Source: Rhodoferax sp. PAMC 29310 (GTDB lineage Bacteria > Pseudomonadota > Gammaproteobacteria > Burkholderiales > Burkholderiaceae_C). Taken from it: a stretch of 64,000 nt of DNA. The notes beneath the pieces are model-generated. The model was not told the origin of the DNA, made no database searches, and saw nothing but the letters and a program-made list of their open reading frames with translations. How positions within the stretch are numbered: the stretch's first letter is position 1; each line of letters starts with the position of its first letter. Position numbers and translations under genes: made by a program. Positions 33,925 to 43,660 of this stretch are shown piece after piece. Location: the NCBI RefSeq assembly GCF_017948265.1, contig NZ_CP072852.1, positions 1,116,001 through 1,180,000 on the forward strand. Reading direction: 5' to 3'.

Positions 33925-34437
33925 ATGAATAAACTCGCCAACAATATTTACAAAGTGCTGATGTTCGGTGCCTGCCTGTCCATGGTGTCGGCCTTTGGCG
34001 TCATCTTGCTGGGCATTGCCGCTCGAGAGTTTGTCTGGGACATTCCCGGCTTGGACGCGTATGCCGGGTATGCCATCGCTGGCGCCTTGTTTTTGGCACT
34101 GCCAGGCACGCTGCGCCACGGGGACCATATCCGGGTGAGCATGGTGCTGCAAAAGCTGCCACCACGGGCCAAATCAATTCTGGAATACTGGTGCCTTGGC
34201 GCCGGTACTTTTTTGAGCGCGTATTTCGCCTGGTATGCCGTTCGCATGACCTGGATTTCCTACTCCTTTCATGACGTCTCCCCCGCCGCAGATGCAAGTC
34301 CGCTTTGGATTCCACAGATTTTGATGGTTCTGGGCAGCCTGGGCTTTGTGGTGGCGTTTGCCGACGCCTTCATCTGCCACCTCCGGGGTCGCCCCTTCTT
34401 TGAAGCGCAAGACGGCGAAGCCGCACGCGCCGAATAG
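33925..34437 (+). CDS. TRAP transporter small permease (DctQ family)
   Basis: 170 aa from the ATG at 33925 (an upstream in-frame start at 33784 would overlap the dctP end and add non-membrane sequence). Four hydrophobic segments begin at about residues 10, 45, 88 and 130, with the family-typical GTLRHGDHIRVSMVLQKLP loop. DctQ scaffolds the large permease in tripartite TRAP systems. Sits between dctP and dctM. Confidence 0.88.
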   Translation: MNKLANNIYKVLMFGACLSMVSAFGVILLGIAAREFVWDIPGLDAYAGYAIAGALFLALPGTLRHGDHIRVSMVLQKLPPRAKSILEYWCLGAGTFLSAYFAWYAVRMTWISYSFHDVSPAADASPLWIPQILMVLGSLGFVVAFADAFICHLRGRPFFEAQDGEAARAE

Positions 34438-34463
34438 ACCACTGCCCACACTGAAAGACCGAT

Positions 34464-35759
34464 ATGGATATTTGGATTGCTGGCGCGTTGATATTGACGC
34501 TCTTTATTGTTTTAGGCTCCGGGCTGTGGATTGGACTGTCCTTGTTGGGGGTGGCCATCATCGCGATGGAGCTGTTCACCCAACGCCCTGTGGGGGACGC
34601 CATGTCGCTCACCATTTGGGGAACCACGTCCAGTTGGACGCTCACCGCCCTACCCTTGTTTTTGTGGATGGGCGAGATTTTGTTTCGCAGCAAGCTGTCT
34701 GACGGCCTGTTCAAAGGCTTGGCACCCTGGTTGAACCACCTGCCCGGTCGTCTGCTGCATGTGAACGTGGTCGGTAGCGCCATTTTTGCAGCGGTCTCTG
34801 GTTCGTCAGCGGCCACCTGCGCCACCATCGGGAAGATAGCCTTGCCGGAACTCAAGAAACGCGGCTACCCCGACAGTCTGGCCATTGGTACGCTGGCCGG
34901 CGCCAGCACCTTGGGGCTGTTGATTCCCCCCTCCATCATCATGATTGTGTATGGGGTGGCAGCTAACGTCTCCATTGCTAAGCTGTTCATCGCCGGGGTG
35001 ATTCCGGGCATCGTTTTAGCCTGTCTTTTCAGTGGCTATATCGTGATCTGGTCGCTGCTGAACAAAGACAAAATCCCGCCACCGGACGCACCCACCACAT
35101 TCGGACAAAAACTCTATGCCTCACGGCACCTGATTCCGGTGGTGTCGCTGATTGCCTTGGTGCTGGGTTCAATCTATTCCGGCATTGCGACCGCCACCGA
35201 AGCGGCAGCGCTGGGCGTAGGTGGCGCCTTGTTGCTGTCCCTGATTGAACGCACCTTGACCTGGGAGACCTTCAAGTCAGGGCTGCAGGCCGCCTGCCGC
35301 GTGTACTGCATGATTGGTCTCATTCTGGCTGGCGCTGCGTTTCTGACACTGGCCATGGGCTTCATCGGGCTGCCGCGCCACTTGGCGGAATATGTGGGCT
35401 CCTTGAACTTGTCACCCCTCATGTTGATTGTGTTGTTGGTGGGCTTCTTCATTGTGCTGGGCTGCTTCCTGGACGGCATCTCCATGGTAGTGCTCACTAT
35501 GTCAGTCTTGTTGCCCACGGTCGAAAAGGCTGGGTTTGACTTGATCTGGTTCGGTGTCTTCATCGTGCTGGTCGTCGAAATGGCGCAAATCACGCCGCCG
35601 GTCGGGTTCAACCTGTTTGTTCTGCAAGGGTTGACCAAGCGCCAATTGGCGTACCTGGGTTGGGTGGCAATGCCATTTTTCCTGGTTATGTTGGTGATGG
35701 TTTTGCTGACGTACTTTGTGCCAGACCTGGTGCTCTGGCTACCCAGAAACATGAGTTGA
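34464..35759 (+). CDS. TRAP transporter large permease (DctM family)
   Basis: 431 aa, about 11-12 hydrophobic segments, the standard DctM size. Characteristic stretches include ALPLFLWMGEILFRS, the glycine/serine-rich VVGSAIFAAVSGSSAATCAT hairpin region, AGASTLGLLIPPSIIMIVYG and LGCFLDGISMVVLTM. This is the Na+-coupled transport subunit. It starts 26 bp after dctQ and is followed by the 5-oxoprolinase gene after 156 bp with no clear terminator, so co-expression is likely. Confidence 0.92.
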   Translation: MDIWIAGALILTLFIVLGSGLWIGLSLLGVAIIAMELFTQRPVGDAMSLTIWGTTSSWTLTALPLFLWMGEILFRSKLSDGLFKGLAPWLNHLPGRLLHVNVVGSAIFAAVSGSSAATCATIGKIALPELKKRGYPDSLAIGTLAGASTLGLLIPPSIIMIVYGVAANVSIAKLFIAGVIPGIVLACLFSGYIVIWSLLNKDKIPPPDAPTTFGQKLYASRHLIPVVSLIALVLGSIYSGIATATEAAALGVGGALLLSLIERTLTWETFKSGLQAACRVYCMIGLILAGAAFLTLAMGFIGLPRHLAEYVGSLNLSPLMLIVLLVGFFIVLGCFLDGISMVVLTMSVLLPTVEKAGFDLIWFGVFIVLVVEMAQITPPVGFNLFVLQGLTKRQLAYLGWVAMPFFLVMLVMVLLTYFVPDLVLWLPRNMS

Positions 35760-35915
35760 TGCACCCGCACGCGCCCCCCTGACAACCGCCCGCCCGCATC
35801 GCGGAGCCCAGACTGAGATGAGCAACGATGGCCGCCGAGAACGTGACCAGGTGGCGGTGCACGCCCCCACTCCCCTCCACAGACGCTTACGTCTTTCCAA
35901 ACATCGAAAAATACC

Positions 35916-38900
35916 ATGCCAAATACGACAGACACACACGCCCTCGACAGCAAACTCTGGCAGTTCTGGATTGACCGGGGCGGCACGTTCACCGACGTCG
36001 TTGGTAAACGCCCCGATGGCACGCTGGTCACCCACAAGCTTCTGAGCGAAAACCCGGAGCAATACAAAGACGCAGCGGTGGCCGGTATTCGCCATTTACT
36101 TGGACTTAAAAACGGCGAGCCGGTGACGCCAGACCGAGTGGCCTGCGTAAAGATGGGGACCACGGTCGCAACCAACGCCTTGCTGGAACGCAAGGGCGAG
36201 CCGACGCTGCTGGTGACGACACGGGGATTTCGTGACGCCCTGCGCATTGCCTACCAAAATCGCCCGCGTATTTTTGACCGCAACATTCAACTGCCCGAGC
36301 TGCTTTACTCCGCTGTGGTGGAAGCGCAAGAGCGCGTGGGTGCGCACGGTGATGTGATCGAACCCCTGAACGAATCGCTATTAAAAGAGGAGCTATTTGC
36401 GCAGTATCGAATTGGGCTCAGAAGCATTTCCATTGTTTTTATGCATGGCTACCGTTACACCGCCCATGAGGTGGCTGCCAAACGTCTGGCAGAGGAAATC
36501 GGATTCACGCAAATCAGTACCTCGCATGAAACCAGCCCAATGATGAAATTTGTCAGCCGGGGCGACACGACGGTGGTCGACGCCTACCTGTCCCCCATCC
36601 TGCGTCGCTATGTGGCGCAGGTCGCCGGCGAAATGCCGGGCGTCAAGCTGTTCTTCATGCAGTCCTCAGGCGGTTTAACCGATGCCCGCGTGTTCCAGGG
36701 CAAGGACGCGATTTTGAGCGGCCCCGCCGGCGGAATTGTCGGCATGGCCCGCACCGCCGCCATTGCGGGCATTGAAAAGATCATCGGATTTGACATGGGT
36801 GGTACCTCCACCGACGTGTCGCACTATGCGGGCGAATTCGAGCGCGAGTTTGAAACCCAAGTGGCCGGCGTGCGCATGCGTGCTCCCATGATGAGCATTC
36901 ACACGGTCGCGGCGGGCGGCGGGTCACTACTCGCCTTTGATGGCGCCCGCTTTCGGGTCGGGCCAGAGAGCGCGGGCGCCAACCCGGGCCCGGCCAGTTA
37001 CCGCCGTGGCGGCTCATTGGCGGTGACAGACGCCAACGTGATGATGGGCAAGATTCAGCCTCGCTACTTTCCCAAGGTGTTTGGTCCCAACGCCGATGAG
37101 GCGCTCAGTTTGGAGGCGGTTCAACACCAATTTGGCGAACTGGCCCAGCAAACCCAGCGCACACCCGAAGAAGTGGCCGAAGGATTCATCAACATCGCGG
37201 TGCAGCAGATGGCTAACGCGATCAAAAAGATTTCGGTCGCGCGCGGCTATGACGTTACCAACTACACCTTGCAATGCTTTGGCGGCGCAGGTGGACAGCA
37301 CGCTTGTTTGGTGGCCGATGCGTTGGGCATGAGCCGCGTCTTTGTTCACCCCTTGGCTGGCGTATTGAGTGCGTATGGCATGGGGCTGGCGGACCAGACC
37401 GTGATCCGTGAGCAGGCCGTCGAGGTCAAACTCGTGCCAACTGCCTTGGCCGAGATCAGCGCCACGCTGGACACCCTTGCGGCCCACGCCGAAGATGAGC
37501 TGAGGGGCCAGCAGGTCAACCAGGGCAGCATGGCCACACAGCGGCGGGTGCACGTGCGCTATGACGGCAGCGACGCCGCGCTGGTGGTGGCCTACCCTAC
37601 CGAGGCCAGCGATACCGAATCGGCGACTGCGCTGATCGTGAGCCGCTTTGAAGCTGCCTATCGGCAGCGGTTTGCCTTCCTGATGCAGGGCAAGGGCTTG
37701 ACGGTAGAAGCCGTGTCCGTAGAAGCAGCCATCGCAGGCGATGCGCCCCAAGAGCCGCGCCATGCCATGAACCCGGCTCGCGACCTGAAGAAAGCCCAAC
37801 TTGTGCGGGAATCCGTGCGCATGTACACCGGCGGTCAATGGGTGCAGGCCACGTTGGTGGTGCGTGAAGACCTTCGCCCCGGCGACGTGATTCCAGGCCC
37901 TGCCATCATTGCTGAAAAGAACGCAACCACCGTGGTTGAACCGGGCTGGCAGGCCACGCTCACCGAATTTGACCATTTGAATCTGGTGCGTACCGAAAAA
38001 CGGGTGGTCACCTTTGCGGTCGGTACAACGGTCGACCCGGTATTGCTTGAGGTGTTCAACAACCTGTTCATGAACATTGCCGAACAGATGGGCTTGCAAC
38101 TGCAAAACACCGCCTACTCGGTCAATATCAAAGAGCGACTGGATTTCAGCTGCGCCTTGTTCGACGCCGCAGGCAACCTGATTGCCAATGCACCCCACAT
38201 GCCGGTGCATCTGGGCTCCATGGGAGAAAGTATCAAGACCGTGGTGCGTGAGAACGCCACCACCATGAAACCCGGCGACGTCTACGTGCTGAACGACCCG
38301 TACCACGGCGGCACCCATTTGCCCGACATCACGGTCATCACCCCGGTCTATCTGGACGGGAAACCCACCTTCTACGTCGGCTCCCGAGGTCACCATGCCG
38401 ATGTCGGAGGCACCACACCCGGCTCTATGCCGCCCTTCTCCACCCGCATTGAGGAAGAAGGGGTACAGATCAATAACTTCAAACTGCTGGACCAGGGCGT
38501 CCTGCGCGAAGCGGAAATGGTGGCGCTGCTGAGCAGCGGCACCTACCCCTCCCGCAATACACAGCAAAATATGGCTGACCTCAAAGCCCAGATCGCAGCC
38601 AATGAAAAAGGCGTGCAAGAGCTGGGCAAGATGGTGACGCACTACGGCTTGGACGTGGTGCAAGCCTATATGAGCCATGTGCAGGCCAATGCCGAAGAGT
38701 CGGTGCGACGAGTCATTACCCGCCTGAAAGACGGTGCATTCACCCTGCCCTTGGACAATGGGGCGCAGATCAAGGTGGCGATTCGGGTAAATGCCATTGA
38801 GCGCAGCGCAGTGATTGACTTCACTGGCACCTCGGCGCAACAGGTCAACAACTTCAATGCGCCCACAGCCGTGTGCATGGCTGCCGTACTGTATGTCTTT

Positions 38901-39611
38901 CGCACCTTGGTGGACGACGATATTCCGCTCAATGCAGGTTGCCTCAAACCGCTTCAAGTCATCATCCCGGAAGGCTCCATGCTGAACCCGAACCCGCCGG
39001 CCTCGGTGGTGGCGGGTAATGTGGAAACATCCAGTTGCATCACCAATGCCTTGTATGGGGCACTCGGTGTCATGGCCGCCAGCCAGTGCACCATGAACAA
39101 CTTCACCTTTGGCAACGCCAACTACCAGTACTACGAAACGATTTCCGGGGGTTCCGGCGCTGGCGCGACCACCAACGCAGAGGGCGAACGGTTGGGAGGC
39201 TTCAACGGCACCAGCGTCGTGCAAACACACATGACCAACTCCCGCCTCACCGATCCTGAAATACTGGAATTCCGGTTTCCGGTTCGACTGGACAGCTATG
39301 AAATCCGGGAAGGATCAGGCGGTGCAGGCCAGTGGCATGGCGGTGACGGCGGTGTGCGCCGCGTGCGCTTCCTGGAACCGATGACGGCCAGCATCTTGTC
39401 AAACGGGCGGGTCCATGGCGCCTTTGGGTTGGAAGAGGGCGCGCCGGGTCAGATTGGTACCAATCGGGTGCTGCGTTCAAATGGCAACGTCGAGGAGTTG
39501 GGTCACATCGGTCAGGCCGAGATGCAGCCCGGAGACGTTTTCGAAATAGCCACACCCGGAGGCGGCGGGTACGGCGCGCCCTTTTCCTCAGGTGATTGCT
39601 CTCCCAAATAA
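35916..39611 (+). CDS. Fused HyuA-HyuB protein, probable ATP-dependent 5-oxoprolinase
   Basis: 1231 aa, the size of eukaryotic-type fused 5-oxoprolinase. The HyuA half (about 10-690) has the ATPase-fold motifs [54 protein letters not shown] and [13 protein letters not shown]; the HyuB half (about 700-1231) has [19 protein letters not shown] and [17 protein letters not shown]. The reaction would be ATP-driven opening of 5-oxoproline to glutamate; N-methylhydantoinase activity is the main alternative. Context with TRAP transporter and DUF1445 protein favours oxoproline. No heterologous base composition noted. Confidence 0.85.
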   Translation: MPNTTDTHALDSKLWQFWIDRGGTFTDVVGKRPDGTLVTHKLLSENPEQYKDAAVAGIRHLLGLKNGEPVTPDRVACVKMGTTVATNALLERKGEPTLLVTTRGFRDALRIAYQNRPRIFDRNIQLPELLYSAVVEAQERVGAHGDVIEPLNESLLKEELFAQYRIGLRSISIVFMHGYRYTAHEVAAKRLAEEIGFTQISTSHETSPMMKFVSRGDTTVVDAYLSPILRRYVAQVAGEMPGVKLFFMQSSGGLTDARVFQGKDAILSGPAGGIVGMARTAAIAGIEKIIGFDMGGTSTDVSHYAGEFEREFETQVAGVRMRAPMMSIHTVAAGGGSLLAFDGARFRVGPESAGANPGPASYRRGGSLAVTDANVMMGKIQPRYFPKVFGPNADEALSLEAVQHQFGELAQQTQRTPEEVAEGFINIAVQQMANAIKKISVARGYDVTNYTLQCFGGAGGQHACLVADALGMSRVFVHPLAGVLSAYGMGLADQTVIREQAVEVKLVPTALAEISATLDTLAAHAEDELRGQQVNQGSMATQRRVHVRYDGSDAALVVAYPTEASDTESATALIVSRFEAAYRQRFAFLMQGKGLTVEAVSVEAAIAGDAPQEPRHAMNPARDLKKAQLVRESVRMYTGGQWVQATLVVREDLRPGDVIPGPAIIAEKNATTVVEPGWQATLTEFDHLNLVRTEKRVVTFAVGTTVDPVLLEVFNNLFMNIAEQMGLQLQNTAYSVNIKERLDFSCALFDAAGNLIANAPHMPVHLGSMGESIKTVVRENATTMKPGDVYVLNDPYHGGTHLPDITVITPVYLDGKPTFYVGSRGHHADVGGTTPGSMPPFSTRIEEEGVQINNFKLLDQGVLREAEMVALLSSGTYPSRNTQQNMADLKAQIAANEKGVQELGKMVTHYGLDVVQAYMSHVQANAEESVRRVITRLKDGAFTLPLDNGAQIKVAIRVNAIERSAVIDFTGTSAQQVNNFNAPTAVCMAAVLYVFRTLVDDDIPLNAGCLKPLQVIIPEGSMLNPNPPASVVAGNVETSSCITNALYGALGVMAASQCTMNNFTFGNANYQYYETISGGSGAGATTNAEGERLGGFNGTSVVQTHMTNSRLTDPEILEFRFPVRLDSYEIREGSGGAGQWHGGDGGVRRVRFLEPMTASILSNGRVHGAFGLEEGAPGQIGTNRVLRSNGNVEELGHIGQAEMQPGDVFEIATPGGGGYGAPFSSGDCSPK

Positions 39612-39732
39612 AGCCGATGGACGCGGCACTCCCCACCTTGGGTGGCCGTATCATTGAACTCAAACCCTGTCCATTGCGCAACAGCGCAATCAGATGGGCC
39701 CGAATCAATTCATCCATTCAACAAGGGCAATC

Positions 39733-40437
39733 ATGAACACTCTCAACTTCATTGGCGGCGAAAAAGGCGGCGTTGGAAAGTCGGTCGTTTCACGGGTACT
39801 CGCGCAGTATTTCATCGACAACAACCGCCCCTTCATCGGCTTTGACACGGACCGGTCGCACCAGTCGTTCACCCGCTTTTATGGTGACTTCGCCTCGCCG
39901 GTCATCGTCGACACCTTTGAGGGCCTGGACGTCATCGCCAGCGCCTTTGAGGAAGCCACTGAAAAAGGGCAGGAACAAAACGTCATTGTTGATCTGGCCG
40001 CCCAAACCGGCATGCCGTTGACACGCTGGATCAAGGACTCGGACCTGTTTGCGGTGATGGCCGAGATGTGCGTCGCCGTCAACTTCTGGCATGTGGCCGA
40101 CGTGGGCAAAGACTCGGTGGAACTGCTGGGCCGACTGATCAATACGTTTGAGTCTGGTCCCAATTACTTTGTGGTGAAAAATGAAGGTCGTGGGTCCGAT
40201 TTCTCCATGCTGGAGGAGTCGGCTGCCTTGATCAAGGCGCTGACCCTTGGCGCCAGGGTGGTCACGCTGGCTCAATTGCATGAGGCCAGCATGCGCAAGA
40301 TTGACCGTCAAAATGCCAGCTTCTGGGCGGCGCTCAATAACCGCACCGACCCCGATTCACTCGGCTTGCTGGAACGCCAGCGCGTCAAGCATTGGCTGAA
40401 GAAGACCTATGATACCTTGGACACCTTGCCCCTCTAA
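39733..40437 (+). CDS. ParA/MinD-like P-loop ATPase, stand-alone
   Basis: 234 aa from the ATG at 39733 (the next ATG upstream, 39694, adds a poor extension). The deviant Walker A GGEKGGVGKSVVSRVLAQYF near residues 7-26 with the signature second Lys places it in the ParA/MinD/SIMIBI family; IGFDTDRSHQSFTRFYGD matches the Walker A' region and NVIVDLAAQTG the Walker B. No ParB, MinE or plasmid gene is adjacent, so partition is unlikely to be its only role; I do not recognise the subfamily. Ends 6 bp before a perfect hairpin shared with dsbB. Confidence 0.75.
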   Translation: MNTLNFIGGEKGGVGKSVVSRVLAQYFIDNNRPFIGFDTDRSHQSFTRFYGDFASPVIVDTFEGLDVIASAFEEATEKGQEQNVIVDLAAQTGMPLTRWIKDSDLFAVMAEMCVAVNFWHVADVGKDSVELLGRLINTFESGPNYFVVKNEGRGSDFSMLEESAALIKALTLGARVVTLAQLHEASMRKIDRQNASFWAALNNRTDPDSLGLLERQRVKHWLKKTYDTLDTLPL

Positions 40438-40443
40438 GGAAAA

Positions 40444-40474
40444 ATGGGCACGCTTTCCAAGAAAGCGTGCCCAT
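40444..40474. terminator. Bidirectional Rho-independent terminator
   Basis: ATGGGCACGCTTTC (40444-40457), loop CAA, GAAAGCGTGCCCAT (40461-40474): a perfect 14-bp stem between the convergent ParA-like and dsbB genes. On the minus strand the stem runs into a TTTT stretch (40444-40441), which makes it a good terminator for dsbB; the plus-strand side lacks a U-tract. Confidence 0.85.
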
Positions 40475-40527
40475 CAATCCCACAGTCGGAAAAAGTGACA
40501 ACCTGCCCCTTATTCGAGGCGAGTTAC

Positions 40528-41046
40528 TTAATGGCGCTTGATCATTCGCACCACAAGGACCAGTGAAACGACGGCAATGCCGGCGAAGCACAGGAAAGAC
40601 CAATTGGCGATCGAGCCGCCCAGGAAGGTCCAGTCCACCACGCTGCAATCACCGCCGCCCTTGAAGATCATGGGAATTGCGCGCTGCAACGGAAAGCTTT
40701 CAATCATTCCGTAGAAATCACGGCCACAGGTTGCCACCTCTGGTGGATACCACTGCAACCAGCTTTGTCGAGCTGCCACAAATGCTCCAAAACCTGCCGT
40801 GAGTATGAGTAAAAATGAGGCACCCATATGAATGCCTTTTTTGCCACTCGCGCCCGCCAGACCAGCGATGATTGCTACGAAAAGAAGAGCATAGCGCTGC
40901 ACGATGCACATCGGGCACGGGGCGAGCCCGACGACATGCTGCAGATACAGGCCATAGGCCAACAAGCCGACACTGATCGTGCACAGAAGGACAAAAATCC
41001 GGCGTGGAATCGGATCCAGCCGGTCTCCCATCAAACTGAACGTCAT
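40528..41046 (-). CDS. dsbB: Disulfide bond formation protein B
   Basis: 172 aa, four membrane helices. The first periplasmic loop holds the quinone-proximal pair in LAPCPMCIVQRYALL (CxxC), and the second loop holds the other Cys pair in VATCGRDFYG and GGGDCSVVDWTFLG. DsbB reoxidises DsbA and passes electrons to ubiquinone. Length and Cys pattern are typical. Converges with the ParA-like gene at a perfect terminator hairpin. Confidence 0.95.
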   Translation of the reverse strand: MTFSLMGDRLDPIPRRIFVLLCTISVGLLAYGLYLQHVVGLAPCPMCIVQRYALLFVAIIAGLAGASGKKGIHMGASFLLILTAGFGAFVAARQSWLQWYPPEVATCGRDFYGMIESFPLQRAIPMIFKGGGDCSVVDWTFLGGSIANWSFLCFAGIAVVSLVLVVRMIKRH

Positions 41047-41050
41047 CTGA

Positions 41051-41281
41051 TCAGCCTATGGCTTCGTCAAGCGCCTTGCACGAAGGTGCACAAACTGCTT
41101 GAGACTTACCCAGTATCTTTTTCGAGATCATCTGTGAGCGAGCGCGATGCTTGCCACACAGAAAACACGACATCGTTGCAGCCCCAAACGACGTTGCCGC
41201 CGTGAAGGGAGAACCGGATACTTTTGATTTGTAACGAAGGCCGTCGGCCAACATTTTCGTTTTAGTGTCTGCTTTTGCCAT
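41051..41281 (-). CDS. Small Cys-containing hypothetical protein
   Basis: 76 aa from the ATG at 41281 (in-frame starts at 41293 and 41335 also exist). It is basic at the N-terminus (AKADTKTKMLADGLRYKSK) and contains MSCFLCGKHRARSQM and VCAPSCKALDEA, so a CxxC...CxxxC arrangement that could bind zinc. I do not recognise the family; the balanced composition and conserved-looking Cys motif suggest a real gene. It lies 4 bp upstream of dsbB on the same strand. Confidence 0.6.
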   Translation of the reverse strand: MAKADTKTKMLADGLRYKSKVSGSPFTAATSFGAATMSCFLCGKHRARSQMISKKILGKSQAVCAPSCKALDEAIG

Positions 41282-41472
41282 AGCTTTGATCATACTTGGG
41301 CCAGCGTTGTTACGATGGCTGGTTTGCACATTCAACCGTATCTAGAGGGGTTTTGATGCAATTTAGTGGCCTCAGTTCCCCAAAATAGCGTGCTCTCGTC
41401 CCCCCGCGGGCCATATGGCAATCTAAATCTTGCTAAAGTTCGCCTCTTATTTGAATTAGGCAAAGGTTACAA

Positions 41473-41745
41473 ATGGCTCGCACACTGAATTGCATCAAAC
41501 TCGGCAAAGAAGCAGAAGGCTTGGACTTCGCACCCTACCCAGGGGACCTCGGCAAGCGCATTTGGGAAAGCGTCAGCAAAGAAGCTTGGGCAGCTTGGTT
41601 GAAGCACCAAACCATGCTGGTCAACGAAAACCGACTGAATCTGGCAGATGCCCGTGCCCGCCAATACTTGGCGCGTCAAATGGAAAACCATTTCTTCGGT
41701 GACGGCGCCGATGCCGCCCAAGGCTACGTTCCGCCCAGCGCCTGA
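41473..41745 (+). CDS. yggX: Probable Fe(2+)-trafficking protein YggX
   Basis: 90 aa, complete. It starts [19 protein letters not shown], with the single conserved Cys7 near the N-terminus, and contains [29 protein letters not shown] and [15 protein letters not shown], all diagnostic of YggX. The family protects Fe-S enzymes against oxidative damage. RBS AAAGG 6 bp before the ATG. It lies 11 bp upstream of mnmC. Confidence 0.95.
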   Translation: MARTLNCIKLGKEAEGLDFAPYPGDLGKRIWESVSKEAWAAWLKHQTMLVNENRLNLADARARQYLARQMENHFFGDGADAAQGYVPPSA

Positions 41746-41756
41746 TTAAACGGGCC

Positions 41757-43592
41757 ATGGATGCTCAGGCACCACCCCTGACCTCTTCGGCCCGCGAGCT
41801 CCCTCTCGCGTGGGCGAACGCCCCCGCCTGGCGAATCCTTGATACGCAATTTGATTCCGGGCATGCCTTTTTGGCAGCCTGGCAAGCGTGGCAAGACGAC
41901 CCCAGTCGCCCTCGCCTTCTTCACTATGTCGCCTTGGCCCCGGTCGCCCCCCCTCTAGCCAACTTGCTTTCCCGGCAGGCTCACAACCCGAATTGGGCTG
42001 CGCTATTGGATGAGTTGACGCCCCATTGGTTTGGGCTTCTTCCCGGGTTTCACCGAATCAGTCTTGACGACGGTCAAGTGCTGTTGACCCTTTGCATTGG
42101 CCCCACCTCTGAGCTGCTTCGCCAGCAACATTTTTATGCAGACACGGTGTACCTGGGCAGCGGTGAATCAGGCAACACCGACCTATGGGACACATGGACA
42201 AGCAAGTCACTGGCGCGCTGCTGTCGCCGGGGCACCCGCCTATGGGTCAGCCAACCTCATCACAGCTTGCTAACCATCCTGACGCAATGTGGTTTTGTGT
42301 TTGAGGCAAACGATGCAATTGAGCAGCAGTGCGCGGTATTTTCCCCTCGCTGGACACTGAAAAACACCCGAAACGCTCAGCCCGCAGAGGCCACACACCC
42401 CAGCACTTGTGCTGTCATTGGGGCTGGAATGGCCGGCGCGAGCGTCGCAGCCTCATTGGCCAGGCGTGGTTGGCGGGTGACCGTGCTCGATGCAGCCTCA
42501 GCACCAGCATCGGGCGCGTCAGGGCTTCCAGTTGGCTTAGTGGCGCCTCATGACTCGGCCGACGACTGTAAACTGTCTCGCCTGACTCGCGCTGGCGTGC
42601 GATTGACGCTGGGCGAGGCCGCGCGCCTCCTGGTTGATGGTCAGGATTGGGCCTTGAGCGGGTCTACTGAGTTTCGCTTTGATGGTAGCCATAACCTGCC
42701 AGAGCATTGGTCGCCAGAAGGGGCTGCATGGTCACTCGCCATTGCGCCAGCTCCGCTCAATGACTCGGCTTCAGCGTCGGCCAAAAGCGAGACACAGGCT
42801 GGCGGTCCGGCGATCTGGCACGCCCACTCCGCCTGGATCAAACCAGCCCAATTGGTACGTGCCTGGCTTTCGACTCCAAATATTACGTTCCAACCCAACG
42901 CCCAAGTGAGCACCCTCACCCGGATGAATGAGCAATGGGTTCTCCACAATGCACCGGGCCAACCTTTGGCCAGTGTCGACCGGGTGGTGTTTGCCAATGC
43001 AATCGCCGCGTTTTCACTGCTGCAGCAAGTACAGAAAGATTTTCCGCGCGACCCGCTGCACCTGGAACAGCTCCCGGCAGTGCATGGTGTTCGTGGGCAA
43101 CTGAGCATCGGACGCCATGCGGACACTCAGAACGCGGTGTTCCCAGCCACACCCATCAACGGCTCGGGCTGCGTCATTCCGCAAATACCAACTGCTGAGG
43201 GGTTGACCTGGTTTGTCGGGTCAAGTTACCAGCCTGAAAGTCAACCGCCCTTGGCGCTTGAGCAGAATCACTATTCAAATTTTGAGCGACTCCAAATACT
43301 GAGCCCAGTACTGGCGAATCACCTCAAATCACAGTTCGAGGGCCAGCACGTCCGTGATTGGATCAACACCCGGTGCGTCACGGTCGATCGTTTACCGGTG
43401 GTTGGCGCGTTGGGGGACGCGCAGGAAACGAGTTTGTGGGTTTGTGCTGGCATGGGGTCCAGGGGACTAAGTTTTTCTGTCCTATGCGCAGAATTGCTGG
43501 CCGCACAATGGAGCGGCGAGCCACTTCCTACTGAGTTCAATCTCGCTCAGTCATTCAATGCCCGAAGGGCGGCGAAGCAAGAAGCGACCTAA
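41757..43592 (+). CDS. mnmC: tRNA wobble-uridine modification protein MnmC with altered methyltransferase domain
   Basis: 611 aa, two-domain architecture. The C-terminal FAD domain (about 215-605) has CAVIGAGMAGASVAASLARRG (dinucleotide motif) and a terminal CAGMGSRGLSFSVLCAELLA; it converts cmnm5s2U34 to nm5s2U34. The N-terminal DUF752 domain (about 1-200) should carry a SAM-binding ETGFGTGLNF-type loop, but the aligned sequence is DTQFDSGHAFLAAW, so the glycines are mostly lost. It may therefore be an oxidoreductase whose methyltransferase half is weakened or inactive. Eleven bp after yggX. Confidence 0.85.
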   Translation: MDAQAPPLTSSARELPLAWANAPAWRILDTQFDSGHAFLAAWQAWQDDPSRPRLLHYVALAPVAPPLANLLSRQAHNPNWAALLDELTPHWFGLLPGFHRISLDDGQVLLTLCIGPTSELLRQQHFYADTVYLGSGESGNTDLWDTWTSKSLARCCRRGTRLWVSQPHHSLLTILTQCGFVFEANDAIEQQCAVFSPRWTLKNTRNAQPAEATHPSTCAVIGAGMAGASVAASLARRGWRVTVLDAASAPASGASGLPVGLVAPHDSADDCKLSRLTRAGVRLTLGEAARLLVDGQDWALSGSTEFRFDGSHNLPEHWSPEGAAWSLAIAPAPLNDSASASAKSETQAGGPAIWHAHSAWIKPAQLVRAWLSTPNITFQPNAQVSTLTRMNEQWVLHNAPGQPLASVDRVVFANAIAAFSLLQQVQKDFPRDPLHLEQLPAVHGVRGQLSIGRHADTQNAVFPATPINGSGCVIPQIPTAEGLTWFVGSSYQPESQPPLALEQNHYSNFERLQILSPVLANHLKSQFEGQHVRDWINTRCVTVDRLPVVGALGDAQETSLWVCAGMGSRGLSFSVLCAELLAAQWSGEPLPTEFNLAQSFNARRAAKQEAT

Positions 43593-43600
43593 AAGACAAG

Positions 43601-43660
43601 AGAAATCAGCTATTTCCTCTAGCTTCCCCAGCAAGCCGCTATATTTTCAATAGCACTTTT
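43601..43660. repeat. Dispersed degenerate repeat, copy C
   Basis: Read on the minus strand: GCTATTGAAAATATAGCGGC, TTGCTGGGGAAGCTAGAGG, then AAATAGCTGATTTC. It lies between mnmC and a receiver gene and overlaps the last codons of the latter. Strong match to copy A over ATAGCGGCT and TAGAGG. Confidence 0.55.

Noticed and set aside
35818..36045. Short plus-strand frame just upstream of the oxoprolinase start
   Set aside because: Low-complexity Arg/His peptide overlapping the oxoprolinase gene, no supporting ribosome site.
36375..36425. Possible further copy of the dispersed repeat in the oxoprolinase gene (GCTATTAAAAGAGGAGCTATT)
   Set aside because: The encoded residues ([20 protein letters not shown]) fit the conserved HyuA family without an insertion, so the likeness is probably chance.
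37014..39230. 738-codon open frame on the minus strand opposite the 5-oxoprolinase gene
   Set aside because: Antisense shadow; no recognisable domain and the plus strand encodes a complete HyuA-HyuB fusion.
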